Under the pieces are notes generated by a model, which was not told the origin of the DNA, made no database searches, and saw only the letters and a list, made by a program, of their open reading frames with translations. Made by a program: the position numbers and the translations under genes. A stretch of 64,000 nt of DNA from Lachnospiraceae bacterium. GTDB lineage: Bacteria; Bacillota; Clostridia; Lachnospirales; Lachnospiraceae. Location of the stretch: positions 30,976-94,975 of the forward strand of contig JAILHF010000048.1 in the NCBI GenBank assembly GCA_024696005.1. The letters run 5' to 3'. Positions 28,005 to 36,718 of this stretch are shown here, piece after piece. Each line of letters begins with the position of its first letter. Position 1 is the stretch's first letter.

Positions 28005-28526
28005 ATGAATGTAAGCGAACTTTCCTCACAACTGTACAGAAAATCCGGAGTGGATGCACAAGCCCTAAAGCGTCTGAACAGCGGGCGCCGCAGCGACCGT
28101 CCGGAAAGCCTGGGCGAAGAGCGTTCGGAAGGACCTCATTTCTCGCAGGTACTGGCGGAGCTTGCCGAAAAGCATGCCCCCTCTTCTTTGCGTGCAGCCG
28201 GTGAAGAGGAAAGCACTCCCGCTCTCTCGGACAAGCAGATCCGCGGGATCCTGAAGAACGCCCTCAGCTCGGAGTCGATCTCGCCGGACATCGTGAAAGC
28301 CCTGACCGATGAAGACGGCCGGATCTCGGAAAAGCTGCTCGATCTGATCATGGAAAGCGGTGATGAAGATGAAGACGAAGCCGGCCTGTTCGGCGAAGAC
28401 ACGGATGAGGCGCTGAACAAGCTCCTCACGGACCGTCTTACGGCCCAGGAATACTTAAGCTCACAGTCAGGACGAAATCTCATCGTCGCCCTTGCCGACC
28501 GTTCCCTTTCCGGACTCATCTCTTAA
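28005..28526 (+). CDS. Hypothetical acidic protein
   Basis: I do not recognise this 173-residue protein. It has no signal peptide, membrane helix or cysteine. The first third is polar and low in structure; residues 75-125 look helical (SDKQIRGILKNALSSE, SEKLLDLIMES) and lead into an acidic run GDEDEDEAGLFGEDTDE. The tail ends ALADRSLSGLIS. The ribosome site is weak, yet codon use looks like the neighbours. The 3' end overlaps the convergent ferredoxin gene by 60 bases. Could be a small adaptor or regulatory protein; function unknown. Confidence 0.6.
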   Translation: MNVSELSSQLYRKSGVDAQALKRLNSGRRSDRPESLGEERSEGPHFSQVLAELAEKHAPSSLRAAGEEESTPALSDKQIRGILKNALSSESISPDIVKALTDEDGRISEKLLDLIMESGDEDEDEAGLFGEDTDEALNKLLTDRLTAQEYLSSQSGRNLIVALADRSLSGLIS

Positions 28527-29363
28527 ACGCAGCCCATAGGATATGGCCTGTGTCGGGCATGCTCCGATGCATTCCCCGCAATGTATGCACTCTCTGTCGC
28601 ATACTTTTTTTATGTCCATTTTGCAGACCCGCACGCACTTCCCGCAGCCGATGCATTTCTTCGCATCCACTTTTATGCCGAAAAATGCCAGCGGGTTAAA
28701 AAGGGAATAGAACGCTCCCAGCGGACAGAGAAAGCGGCAGAAGGCCCGGTGGCAGAAACTGCAGAGGATAAGGATCAGGGCCAGCAGCGCTACCTTCCAG
28801 GAAAACAGAAAGCCAAGAAGCGGCCGAAGCACCTCATTCTGAAGCACCTGCGGGATCCCGGCTCCGAGCGTCCCCGCCGGGCAGATGTATTTGCAGAAGC
28901 CGGGCTGTTTCGCGAGCAGAGGCAGCGCGATCGCAAAAACGAGAAGAACCGCATATTTCAACCAGCTCAGCGCCGCCGTCAGGCGGCTCTTTTTCAGCTT
29001 CGGGACAGGCAGCTTTCCGAGCAGATCCTGTAAAAAGCCGAAGGGACACAAAAAGCCGCAGATCAGCCTTCCGAAGAGCAGGCCGAAAAGCAGCAGGGTT
29101 CCCAGGATATAATAAGGGAAGCGGTATTTCGCGCTGACAAGCGCAGACTGCAGACTGCCGAGCGGGCAGGCCGCCACGGCGCCGGGGCAGGAATAGCAGT
29201 TCAAGCCGGGCACACACAGCCCCTTGGCCTTTCCCTGCGAGATCGATCCCTTTACGATCCCCGGAACATTGCAATTATACAGAACGGCGGCCATGAGCTG
29301 CACATAATGCCTGCCATGGCCGCTTTTCTTTTTCGTTTTTTCAGCCGATCCCGATGCACTCAT
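28467..29363 (-). CDS. NapH/YccM-like membrane-bound polyferredoxin (4Fe-4S)
   Basis: A 298-residue protein with about five membrane helices, cysteine pairs near helix ends (CGFLCPFGFLQD, CKYICPAG, CRFLCPLGAFYS), and a C-terminal soluble domain with two ferredoxin motifs, CIGCGKCVRVCK and CIHCGECIGACP. Such proteins pass electrons across or along the membrane. The gene follows the CXXC microprotein with a 23-base overlap, and the TlpA lipoprotein lies before that. Together they look like a route sending reducing power to an extracytoplasmic thioredoxin-like protein; that pathway is inferred from the gene set. Confidence 0.88.
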   Translation of the reverse strand: MSASGSAEKTKKKSGHGRHYVQLMAAVLYNCNVPGIVKGSISQGKAKGLCVPGLNCYSCPGAVAACPLGSLQSALVSAKYRFPYYILGTLLLFGLLFGRLICGFLCPFGFLQDLLGKLPVPKLKKSRLTAALSWLKYAVLLVFAIALPLLAKQPGFCKYICPAGTLGAGIPQVLQNEVLRPLLGFLFSWKVALLALILILCSFCHRAFCRFLCPLGAFYSLFNPLAFFGIKVDAKKCIGCGKCVRVCKMDIKKVCDRECIHCGECIGACPTQAISYGLRLRDESGKGTVGKGDDEISS

Positions 29364-29487
29364 AACAGATCCTTACGGCCTTGTTCCTGGTATCCTTGAA
29401 GCCGCCCCCGGCAATGCCGAGGATCAAAAACAGCAGCGCCAGCAGAAACAGGCCCGCACGCACAAGGTTTTTAACCCTGCCTCTCAT
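29341..29487 (-). CDS. CXXC-motif membrane microprotein (CD1871A-like)
   Basis: A 48-residue protein: basic start MRGRVKNLVRAG, one membrane helix (about residues 12-27), then GGGFKDTRNKAVRICYECIG with a CxxC pair near the C terminus. Small proteins of this pattern occur in Clostridia beside TlpA and NapH-like genes. It begins inside the tlpA stop (TAATG) and overlaps the ferredoxin gene start, so all three are coupled. The cysteines probably carry electrons or a disulfide between its neighbours; this is inference. Confidence 0.85.
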   Translation of the reverse strand: MRGRVKNLVRAGLFLLALLFLILGIAGGGFKDTRNKAVRICYECIGIG

Positions 29488-30398
29488 TACAGGCACTCCT
29501 GTATCGCCTTGTAATACTCCTGGTAAGCAGCTTCCTCGCTTCCTCCGGGCACACCGACAAAGATCCTGTAGATGATCCCCTGATTGATCACCAGGGTATA
29601 AGGGATATACTGCGAAGGATAATAGGTGCTCACCGCGCCGTCGTCATCATACCCGATATAATAGGTAAACTCGTTCTCATCGATGAAATCGTCTATCGTA
29701 TCCCGGTCTTCCCCGCAGTTGATCCCGATGATGAAAGCATCCCCGTCCTCTTCGAGACGCTCGATCGCCGGCATCTCACCGACACAGGGGCCACACCAGG
29801 TTGCCCAGAAATTGATCAGCACCACGTCCGAATCAAAATCCGAAAGGGTGAAGGTGTCTCCGTAATTGGTCTCGATCGAAAAATCGGGTGCGACATCTCC
29901 CTCATGAAGCTCTTTGGGCGTGCCGATCCCGGCGCTTGCGTCGCTCCGTCCCGCAAAGCGCTCATCGTCGTCATCCTCTTCCTCTTCCTCTTCCCAGTCT
30001 TCGTCGTCCCATTCATCGTCGGGATCATCCAGCTCGATCTCCGCATCGTCATCCCCGGAAGCGCCGGGCTTGCTTCCCGACTCCTTATCTTTTCCCGAGG
30101 ATACCTTTCCTTCGCCGTCCTTGTCCTCGTCTTTGTCCTTGTCCTCGTCTTTGTCCTTGTCTTTATCCTTGTCTTTTCCGGAATCCTTTCCGTTATTCTT
30201 GCCGTTTTCCTTTCCGGAATCTTTTCCGTCAGCGGCTTTTTCGTCCTTTTCTCCGGCGTCTTCCGCGCCGTCTTCTTCACTCACGTTTTCCGCCTCGGGA
30301 TCCTTTCCGTTCTCCGCGTCCTTCTTCCCGCAGGCCCCCAGAAGAGCTGCCGTTGAAAGCAGCGTCACCGCACGCAAGATCATCATTCTCTTTTTCAT
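29487..30398 (-). CDS. Thioredoxin-fold (TlpA/ResA-like) lipoprotein with acidic/lysine linker
   Basis: A 303-residue lipoprotein: signal peptide with lipobox LLGAC (Cys23), then about 120 residues of repetitive Lys/Asp/Glu/Gly/Ser sequence, then a TlpA/ResA domain from about residue 163 (GDVAPDFSIETNYGDTFTLSDF) with active site WCGPC. Members reduce or isomerise cysteines on exported proteins. The linker probably holds the domain away from the membrane. First gene of a three-gene redox operon with its own promoter. Confidence 0.9.
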   Translation of the reverse strand: MKKRMMILRAVTLLSTAALLGACGKKDAENGKDPEAENVSEEDGAEDAGEKDEKAADGKDSGKENGKNNGKDSGKDKDKDKDKDEDKDKDEDKDGEGKVSSGKDKESGSKPGASGDDDAEIELDDPDDEWDDEDWEEEEEEDDDDERFAGRSDASAGIGTPKELHEGDVAPDFSIETNYGDTFTLSDFDSDVVLINFWATWCGPCVGEMPAIERLEEDGDAFIIGINCGEDRDTIDDFIDENEFTYYIGYDDDGAVSTYYPSQYIPYTLVINQGIIYRIFVGVPGGSEEAAYQEYYKAIQECL

Positions 30399-30415
30399 GC
30401 TCTTTTCCTCCTCCC

Positions 30416-30475
30416 GCGGCCTCGTCTCTCAGGGGCCGCTGCCTTTTTTATACATTCTGTCGGGCTTTTCGTCAA
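30416..30475 (-). promoter_or_regulatory. Promoter and leader hairpin of the TlpA operon
   Basis: Minus strand TTGACG (30475-30470), 17 bases, TATAAA (30452-30447). In the leader GCGGCC and GGCCGC (30439-30434, 30421-30416) can pair around a 12-base loop just before the GGAGGAGG ribosome site. Confidence 0.55.
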
Positions 30476-30495
30476 GCTTTCCCTTCTTCCCTTTC

Positions 30496-32109
30496 TCAAA
30501 GCTCCTCCAACAGGCCCTCCAGTCCGCGTTCTTCGTATATCTCCTTATACCAGTCCGCCTCGTCCCGTATCATCGAGTCGATGACCTTCATGCCCAGCAG
30601 CTCGACCGGCGCCTTATCGTCCGTCATGACAAGCCCGCCGGCTTCATGAGGCACAAGCTCCGAGCGCACGCGCTTCATCATGCGCGCCAGTTCCCCGTTT
30701 TCTTCCGCCGCGATCCCGGCATCAAAACGATCCAGATAGGAGGGATCCGCCGCCGCGAAAAGCACGCGGTTGCTGCTGCCGTCCACATCCGCCGTGCTCA
30801 CGCATTCGAATACGCTCGAGACGGTATCCGAAAGGTAATCGGTGATGCTTCCCTCTTCACGGCTGCGCATGTTCATGTTCATGACCAGCACGCCGTCCGG
30901 CTTCAGATGATCCCGGACCAGCCGGAAAAACTCCGCCGAGCTCATCGAGAACGGGATCGTGATGTCCTGGTAGGCGTCAACAAGGATCACATCGTAAAGC
31001 CCCTTGTCAACGTTCAGATAGGCACGCCCGTCATATTCGAGTACCGGCACCTCTTCGGGAAGCTCGAAATAGTTCCTGGCCAGGTCGGTGATCTTGCCGT
31101 CGATCTCCACGCCGGTGATGTTCATGTCTCCGAAATAGCGCCCGCATTGTGTCGCAAACGTCCCGGTCCCCATTCCGAGGATCAGCACATCCATTTCGGG
31201 CTTCTCGCTGACACCGGCCATAAAGGGCCCGGCCATTGCGTAATCGTAATACATCCCTGTCAGCTCCTTTTCCCGGCGGTAGACACTCTGCACGCCGAAG
31301 AGCACATTGGTCGAAAGGACCACCTGCCGTTCATTCTCATAAACCTGCAGGTAATTGTAGACCGATTCCCCCTCGTAGGTCAGATCGTTCTGCCAAAAGG
31401 CAAAGCTGCTGTCATGCCCGAAGATGCAGCAGAGGATGAAAAGCACGCAGCCCACCGCGAGCTTTGGCTTGAAGATCTTTTCCGATAGAAAGTACACGAG
31501 CACCAGAGCCAGCAGGATCCCCGCAAAGATCAGGAAACTGACAGCCGTGCCCACCGCCGGTATGGAGATAAAGGTCGGCACAAAGGTCCCTATGATGGAC
31601 CCGATCGTGTTAAAGGCATTCAGGCGCCCCACCACACTGCCGGAATCATCCAGGCTGCTCACGGAATACTTGACCAGCGAAGGCGTCACCGTTCCCAGCA
31701 AAAACAGCGGGAATACAAAGACCACCATGCAGGCCGCAAAAGCCGCGATGATCAGGAAATTGCTGTTGACCGTAAAGATCAGCGCTCCCGCTATGGCAAT
31801 GATGATGTATTTCCCCAGCACCGGGATCGCCGCGATCCATATGGCCGCCAGCAGAATCCGCCCGTACAGGATATCGGGATCCGGTTTTTTGTCCGCGCTG
31901 CGTCCGCCGTAGAGATTGCCCAGCGCCATCGCGATCATGATCGTTCCGATGATGATGGTCCAGACGATCTGCGAGGAGGAGAAATACGGCGCCAGAAGCC
32001 TGCTCGCACCCAGCTCCACCGCCATCACGCTCATTCCGGCGAAAAACTCCGTCAGATAAAGGTAAAACCTGTTTTTCAGGATCTTTCGTTCTTTCATCTT
32101 CTCATTCAT
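30496..32109 (-). CDS. Membrane-anchored spermidine-synthase-like protein
   Basis: A 537-residue protein. Residues 12-215 form about seven membrane helices, including MSVMAVELGASRLLAPYFSS. The second half is a spermidine-synthase fold with SAM-type motif LILGMGTGTFATQ, acidic GVEID and YDVILVDAYQDITIPF. This fused architecture is common in bacteria, but true polyamine synthesis by such proteins is rarely shown. The usual aminopropyl-transfer Asp-rich loop is not clear. The start is ambiguous between ATG 32109 and 32097. A good promoter lies just upstream. Confidence 0.85.
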   Translation of the reverse strand: MNEKMKERKILKNRFYLYLTEFFAGMSVMAVELGASRLLAPYFSSSQIVWTIIIGTIMIAMALGNLYGGRSADKKPDPDILYGRILLAAIWIAAIPVLGKYIIIAIAGALIFTVNSNFLIIAAFAACMVVFVFPLFLLGTVTPSLVKYSVSSLDDSGSVVGRLNAFNTIGSIIGTFVPTFISIPAVGTAVSFLIFAGILLALVLVYFLSEKIFKPKLAVGCVLFILCCIFGHDSSFAFWQNDLTYEGESVYNYLQVYENERQVVLSTNVLFGVQSVYRREKELTGMYYDYAMAGPFMAGVSEKPEMDVLILGMGTGTFATQCGRYFGDMNITGVEIDGKITDLARNYFELPEEVPVLEYDGRAYLNVDKGLYDVILVDAYQDITIPFSMSSAEFFRLVRDHLKPDGVLVMNMNMRSREEGSITDYLSDTVSSVFECVSTADVDGSSNRVLFAAADPSYLDRFDAGIAAEENGELARMMKRVRSELVPHEAGGLVMTDDKAPVELLGMKVIDSMIRDEADWYKEIYEERGLEGLLEEL

Positions 32110-32135
32110 TCTTTCTTCATATATATATACGGTGC

Positions 32136-32164
32136 ATTGTAACCGTATTTATGGCATTTTGCAA
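32136..32164 (-). promoter_or_regulatory. Promoter of the spermidine-synthase-like gene
   Basis: Minus strand TTGCAA (32164-32159), 17-base spacer, TACAAT (32141-32136). Preceded by TGC as in the ribosomal promoters. Confidence 0.6.
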
Positions 32165-32181
32165 GCACGGAACGTTTTTAA

Positions 32182-32211
32182 TTGACAAAAGCGCCCCGAA
32201 AAGCGTATAAA
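32182..32211 (+). promoter_or_regulatory. Promoter of the clostripain-like lipoprotein gene
   Basis: TTGACA (32182-32187), 18-base spacer, TATAAA (32206-32211); divergent from the spermidine-synthase-like promoter. Confidence 0.6.
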
Positions 32212-32257
32212 GAGAAAGGTATTTGCATAAATCACTACTATATTGAGGAGAAAGAAA

Positions 32258-34672
32258 ATGCTGAAAAAGAGACTGGCTGCACTGCTGCTTACCTTCGGTC
32301 TGGCCTGCGGACTCATGGCCTGTGCCGATGACGAACCGGCCGAAAACGAAAATGAGGTCGAAGAGGGACAGGAACACGGCAAAGGCGGAGACACCGAGGT
32401 CCTTACCCGCTCCGGCTCGATCACGCCCATGCGCATGAGCGTGAACCGTTCCGGCGGAACGATGACGATCGAACGTCCCGAATCCATGGAAACCCCCATG
32501 GTCAAGGACGGAAGCTGGACGATCTTTGTCTACATCTGCGGATCCAATCTGGAATCCGAATCCGGCTGCGCCTCCTGGGACATTGATGAGATGTGTGCGG
32601 CAAGCGCCAGCGATAAGGTACGTTTTGTCGTGGAGACCGGCGGTGCCGAGAACTGGCTGAACGATTATGCGGATGCGGATTCGATCGGCCGCTTCCTGAT
32701 CCGGGACGGCGAAGTGGTTCCCGTCGGAACGAGCAAAAAATCCGACATGGGTGATCCCACAACCCTTACCGATTTCCTGAAATGGGGCATCAGCGAATAC
32801 CCTGCCGAGCGCATGGGTGTTGTCTTCTGGAATCACGGCGGCGGCAGCATCTCCGGTGTCTGCTTTGACGACCTTTACGACCACGATTCCCTGTCCCTTC
32901 GCGAGATCGACAGTTCCCTTTACAGCGTCTTTGAGGAAATGCCGGACCGCTTCGAGTTCATCGGCTTCGACGCCTGCCTGATGGGAACCGTGGAGACTGC
33001 TAACATCCTGGCATCCTATGCCCGCTACATGGTAGCTTCCGAGGAATCGGAGCCGGGCTACGGCTGGGACTACACAATGATCGGCGACTATCTTGCCGAG
33101 AATCCCACTGCAGACGGCGATGAGCTCGGAAAGGTGATCTGCGAAGGCTTTTACAAATCCTGCGAAGGGATCGGGCAGGAATCGGCTGCAACCCTTTCCG
33201 TGATCGACCTGGACAAGATCGATGACCTGGTCAAGGCGTTCAACGACTTTGCCAACGAGATGTACGAAGCCAGCGCCGATGCTTCTGTCCTTTCCACCAT
33301 GATCCGCGAGATCGGATCGGTGGACAATTTCGGCGGAAACAACCGCTCCGAAGGATACACGAACATGGTAGACCTGGGCGGCCTGATAAACGCCTGCTCG
33401 GATTACGCAAACTGCAAGGAAGCCATGAATGCCCTTCAGAACGCCGTAGTCTACATGAAAAACGGACTTTCCCACAAGGAAAGCACCGGTCTTTCCCTCT
33501 ACTACCCTCTCTGCGTGCAGGGTTCCATGGAACTCGGCATCTTTGAGGATGTGAGCATCAGTCCCTACTATTCGGCCTTTGTCGACCGCCAGGATTTCAC
33601 CAGTTCGATCTGGTATGACGCGGATGAAGACGATTCGGGTGATTACGGGGACGAAGACGATTTCTACTATGATGAAGAAGCCGGTCTTTACTATTTTACG
33701 GTGGATGACGTCTACTGCTGCTATGACGAGAGTGACGAGACCTACTGGTGCTACGACGAAAGCTCCGATGAATGGCTTGAGCTGGACGACTTTGCCGGCG
33801 AATACGATTACAGCGAATATGATTACGAGTCTTCCTCGGAAGATTACGATTACGATGATGACTACTGGTTTGATGATGACGTCTGGGAATCCTGCTGGAA
33901 CTATGATTACGATGACGAGAACGAATGCTATCTGCCGCAGGAAGAAGAAGAGAATGACCACTGGGCCTATGCGGATGATTTCGAGACTACCGGCGAGAGC
34001 AAAGCCATCACTTTCCTGAAAGAGCCCAGCCTTGACAAGAACGGCACCTTCAGCTTTACGCTGGACGCAAAGGGCATCGATCACGCAGCCGATGTATACG
34101 GCATGGTCTTCCAGTACATCGAAGACTCGGATGTGATCCTGGCGCTCGGCGAAACCTTTGATGTTTACGGCGACTGGGAAACCGGACATTTCGAAGACGG
34201 CTTTGACGGCTACTGGCTCTCCCTTCCGGACGGACAGAATCTGTATACCACGATCGTTTCGATCGATGACGACTATGTGACCTACACCGCCCCGATCCGC
34301 TTAAACGGCAAGGATACCAACCTGCGCATGACGCAGTCGCTCGCCGACAACTCCGTGATCGTGGAAGGTACCTGGGATGGCATCGACGAGAGCGGCGCTT
34401 CCGCCCGTCAGGTTCGCCCTCTGGAAATCGGAGACGAGATCGTTCCCCTCTACACCGCGATGTCGCTGGAGGAAGACGACGATGAAGAGCAGGAATGGGA
34501 AGGCTACGAATATGTTGTTGACAGCGATTTCGAGATCAACTACGCATTCCTGGATCCTTCCGATTACTACTACGCATTCTGCATCGATGACATTTATTAC
34601 GACTATTACATCTCCGATTTCGTGAGATTCAACGTTGATGACAACGGAGACGTAAGCTACTACGAAGACTGA
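32258..34672 (+). CDS. Clostripain-like (peptidase C11) cysteine protease lipoprotein
   Basis: An 804-residue lipoprotein (lipobox LMAC, Cys22). The C11 catalytic domain spans about residues 85-450: WTIFVYICGSNLESESG at its start, catalytic His193 in WNHGGGSISG and catalytic Cys240 in FDACLMG. Residues 453-570 form an unusual Asp/Tyr/Glu/Trp-rich segment that includes pairs such as CCYDE and WCYDE. A beta-rich C-terminal domain follows. Clostripains cut after Arg and often self-process; specificity here is unknown. The start at 32258 is chosen because GAGGAG lies seven bases upstream. A terminator follows the gene. Confidence 0.9.
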   Translation: MLKKRLAALLLTFGLACGLMACADDEPAENENEVEEGQEHGKGGDTEVLTRSGSITPMRMSVNRSGGTMTIERPESMETPMVKDGSWTIFVYICGSNLESESGCASWDIDEMCAASASDKVRFVVETGGAENWLNDYADADSIGRFLIRDGEVVPVGTSKKSDMGDPTTLTDFLKWGISEYPAERMGVVFWNHGGGSISGVCFDDLYDHDSLSLREIDSSLYSVFEEMPDRFEFIGFDACLMGTVETANILASYARYMVASEESEPGYGWDYTMIGDYLAENPTADGDELGKVICEGFYKSCEGIGQESAATLSVIDLDKIDDLVKAFNDFANEMYEASADASVLSTMIREIGSVDNFGGNNRSEGYTNMVDLGGLINACSDYANCKEAMNALQNAVVYMKNGLSHKESTGLSLYYPLCVQGSMELGIFEDVSISPYYSAFVDRQDFTSSIWYDADEDDSGDYGDEDDFYYDEEAGLYYFTVDDVYCCYDESDETYWCYDESSDEWLELDDFAGEYDYSEYDYESSSEDYDYDDDYWFDDDVWESCWNYDYDDENECYLPQEEEENDHWAYADDFETTGESKAITFLKEPSLDKNGTFSFTLDAKGIDHAADVYGMVFQYIEDSDVILALGETFDVYGDWETGHFEDGFDGYWLSLPDGQNLYTTIVSIDDDYVTYTAPIRLNGKDTNLRMTQSLADNSVIVEGTWDGIDESGASARQVRPLEIGDEIVPLYTAMSLEEDDDEEQEWEGYEYVVDSDFEINYAFLDPSDYYYAFCIDDIYYDYYISDFVRFNVDDNGDVSYYED

Positions 34673-34689
34673 ACATAAAGGAATCAAAA

Positions 34690-34718
34690 AAGCGGATCCG
34701 AAAGGATCCGCTTTTTGT
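34690..34718. terminator. Bidirectional terminator between convergent lipoprotein genes
   Basis: AGCGGATCC / GGATCCGCT stem (34691-34699 and 34704-34712) with a GAAA loop, flanked by A and T runs on both sides, so it can serve both strands. Confidence 0.9.
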
Positions 34719-34735
34719 TTTTTCCGGCATTACCC

Positions 34736-36598
34736 TCAGCGGAAGCAACATCTCTGGTCCGTCATGCCGCTCATGGTCGCTACCGCCCAGAACGCTGTCT
34801 TTCCCTCATCCGGCACTTCCACCTGAAGCCCGTATTGCGACAGGCCCTCGGGAACGGTGATCTCAAAAAACATCATCTGCCCCTTCATCAGGGTGTAAGT
34901 CGTTCCCTCCTGCGTTACGCTTTCCATCCCGCTTTCGTCCGGGGCAACCGTCCCCTTGTCGAAACGGATCAGCGTATTGTCCTGAAGCGCCACCACGGCA
35001 ACGCTGTTCAAAGCGTTCTTCTCGATCTCTTCCCCGTAGATCTCCACCGGTGGATCCACCATGATGAACACGCTTACGTCATCGGGGCCCAGTTCCCTGA
35101 AATCCAGCCAGTTCAGCGGATTCCCCTGGAAGCCCTTCCAATAGGTCAGGTACGCATACATGGGAAGATTGTCCCACGCCGGCGCGTCCGTCACGACCGT
35201 ATCGACATCCCCGTCGAACTCACCAAGCGGGCAGGTGCTCACGTACAGTTCTTTGTAATCTCCCGAAAACTCCACGCCGATGATCTGCCGGTCCTGATCC
35301 GTCTCATAGACCACATGCCCCTCGTAATCGAAAACCTTAGTTCCGTCGGCATAGACCGAACGCGTGATGTCATTGCCCTGCCATGTCAGGTCATAACCGT
35401 ACAGAACCTGCTCGAACTCACCTTTTTGCAGATCGTAGAGGGAATAGGTCCCGAGATTCGGATTGATGTGCCCCTCAAAGACCAGATAGTCGCCCACGCG
35501 GGTCCAGCTGAGGATCGCATTGGTCGGCGGAGCGATCTCGGTCATGTCGTATTCCCGGTAGCCGATCGTGACCTTCAGGCCGTCGATGCTCACCTCCGGA
35601 TCTTCCCTGGCGATCATGTAATCACTGTACATGGCCGACGTGACATCCGACAGCGCCGTGACCAATCCGGTCTTGTCCGTGACCACCTCATAGAAACGGC
35701 AGGGATAAGGGTTCGACAGGCAGTTCTCATAAAACACCCGCACGGTATCGCAATCGGGGGCCAGTTCATAATGGCTCGCCAGCCCGTCTGCCGCGGAAGC
35801 AAATTCACAGCTCAGATACGGGTAGTCGGTATAATCCGCCATCGAAAGGCCCGAATGCTCTTCCACCGGCTCCAGGACCATGCCGCCTTCCTCCGTCGCA
35901 AAGCCCAGCGCGTAGAAGATGCTGTCCTTTCTGCACTCCGCCTCTGTCTCCTCCTCATTCTCACGGTGCAGCAGCCACACGCGGAAGCCGTTGCCCGGCT
36001 CCGTATTTTCGGGGCGGAACACGTTTTCGGAAATAAAGGTGCTTCCGTTACCAACCTCCTGCAGATACAGATAATCCTCTCCCTCCGAACGCCCGAGGTA
36101 AAACACGCCGCTTGTCGAAACGTCGCCGGCGGTGAAAGCCACATAACCCGGCGAATCGGCAAAAGCCTCCTCCGGGATATCGTTTAACGTCAGCGAAAAA
36201 CGGTCCACTCTGCCGTCCCCGGCCAAAAAGCCGTAATCTCCGTCCTGAAAGCTGATGTTCCCGCTGATCTGCAGCCCGTCCGACAGACGTTCATAACGCA
36301 ATTCCCCGTTCTCCGAAAAGCTAAGCGCGGCATAATCCTTTCCGCTCATTTTATCCGCAAGCTTCCATTCACCGGCCAGGAAGCGCAAAACATCCGCTTC
36401 CGTCGCGTTTTCGACCGGATGGCATTCCGGCGCAGGCTCCGGATCCGGATCCGCCGGAGTGGTTTCCGGAGTGGGCGTGGTCTCCTCGCCGTCATACTGG
36501 CCACGGTCTCCTCCCTTGTCAGTCTTTGTGCAGCCTCCCAGAAGCAGGGCCGCTGTCAAAAACGGAACAAAAGCTCCGCGCAAAACACATGATCTCAT
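34736..36598 (-). CDS. Large lipoprotein of unknown function
   Basis: A 620-residue secreted lipoprotein: lipobox LLGGC (Cys23), then a Thr/Pro/Asp/Glu-rich linker (TPTPETTPADPDPEPAPE). The rest is mostly beta-like sequence without a motif I recognise. Residues 50-160 resemble a small lipocalin-like or META-type fold (FLAGEWKLADKMSG), which is a guess. Start at 36598 because GGGAGGGG precedes it and the signal peptide begins there. No membrane helices beyond the signal. It stands alone between a terminator and a divergent alarmone synthetase gene. Confidence 0.85.
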   Translation of the reverse strand: MRSCVLRGAFVPFLTAALLLGGCTKTDKGGDRGQYDGEETTPTPETTPADPDPEPAPECHPVENATEADVLRFLAGEWKLADKMSGKDYAALSFSENGELRYERLSDGLQISGNISFQDGDYGFLAGDGRVDRFSLTLNDIPEEAFADSPGYVAFTAGDVSTSGVFYLGRSEGEDYLYLQEVGNGSTFISENVFRPENTEPGNGFRVWLLHRENEEETEAECRKDSIFYALGFATEEGGMVLEPVEEHSGLSMADYTDYPYLSCEFASAADGLASHYELAPDCDTVRVFYENCLSNPYPCRFYEVVTDKTGLVTALSDVTSAMYSDYMIAREDPEVSIDGLKVTIGYREYDMTEIAPPTNAILSWTRVGDYLVFEGHINPNLGTYSLYDLQKGEFEQVLYGYDLTWQGNDITRSVYADGTKVFDYEGHVVYETDQDRQIIGVEFSGDYKELYVSTCPLGEFDGDVDTVVTDAPAWDNLPMYAYLTYWKGFQGNPLNWLDFRELGPDDVSVFIMVDPPVEIYGEEIEKNALNSVAVVALQDNTLIRFDKGTVAPDESGMESVTQEGTTYTLMKGQMMFFEITVPEGLSQYGLQVEVPDEGKTAFWAVATMSGMTDQRCCFR

Positions 36599-36664
36599 GA
36601 TCCCCTCCCATTCTGATGTTTTCCGTAATGATAACACAGAATGATCCAAGAAACCATCCTTTCG

Positions 36665-36693
36665 TTGTTTTGAGCCCTGCCGTATGATATAAT
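36665..36693 (+). promoter_or_regulatory. Promoter of the alarmone synthetase / response regulator operon
   Basis: TTGTTT (36665-36670), 17 bases, extended -10 TGATATAAT (TATAAT 36688-36693). Confidence 0.6.
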
Positions 36694-36718
36694 CAGAAAA
36701 AAGGAAAGGAAACGGGAA

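Noticed and set aside
30496..32109. Calling this gene a true spermidine synthase (speE)
   Set aside because: Membrane fusion and unclear substrate loop; only the fold can be supported.
32117..34189. Hydrophobic valine/isoleucine-rich frame antisense to the clostripain gene
   Set aside because: Arises from reversing Asp/Glu codons of the acidic lipoprotein.
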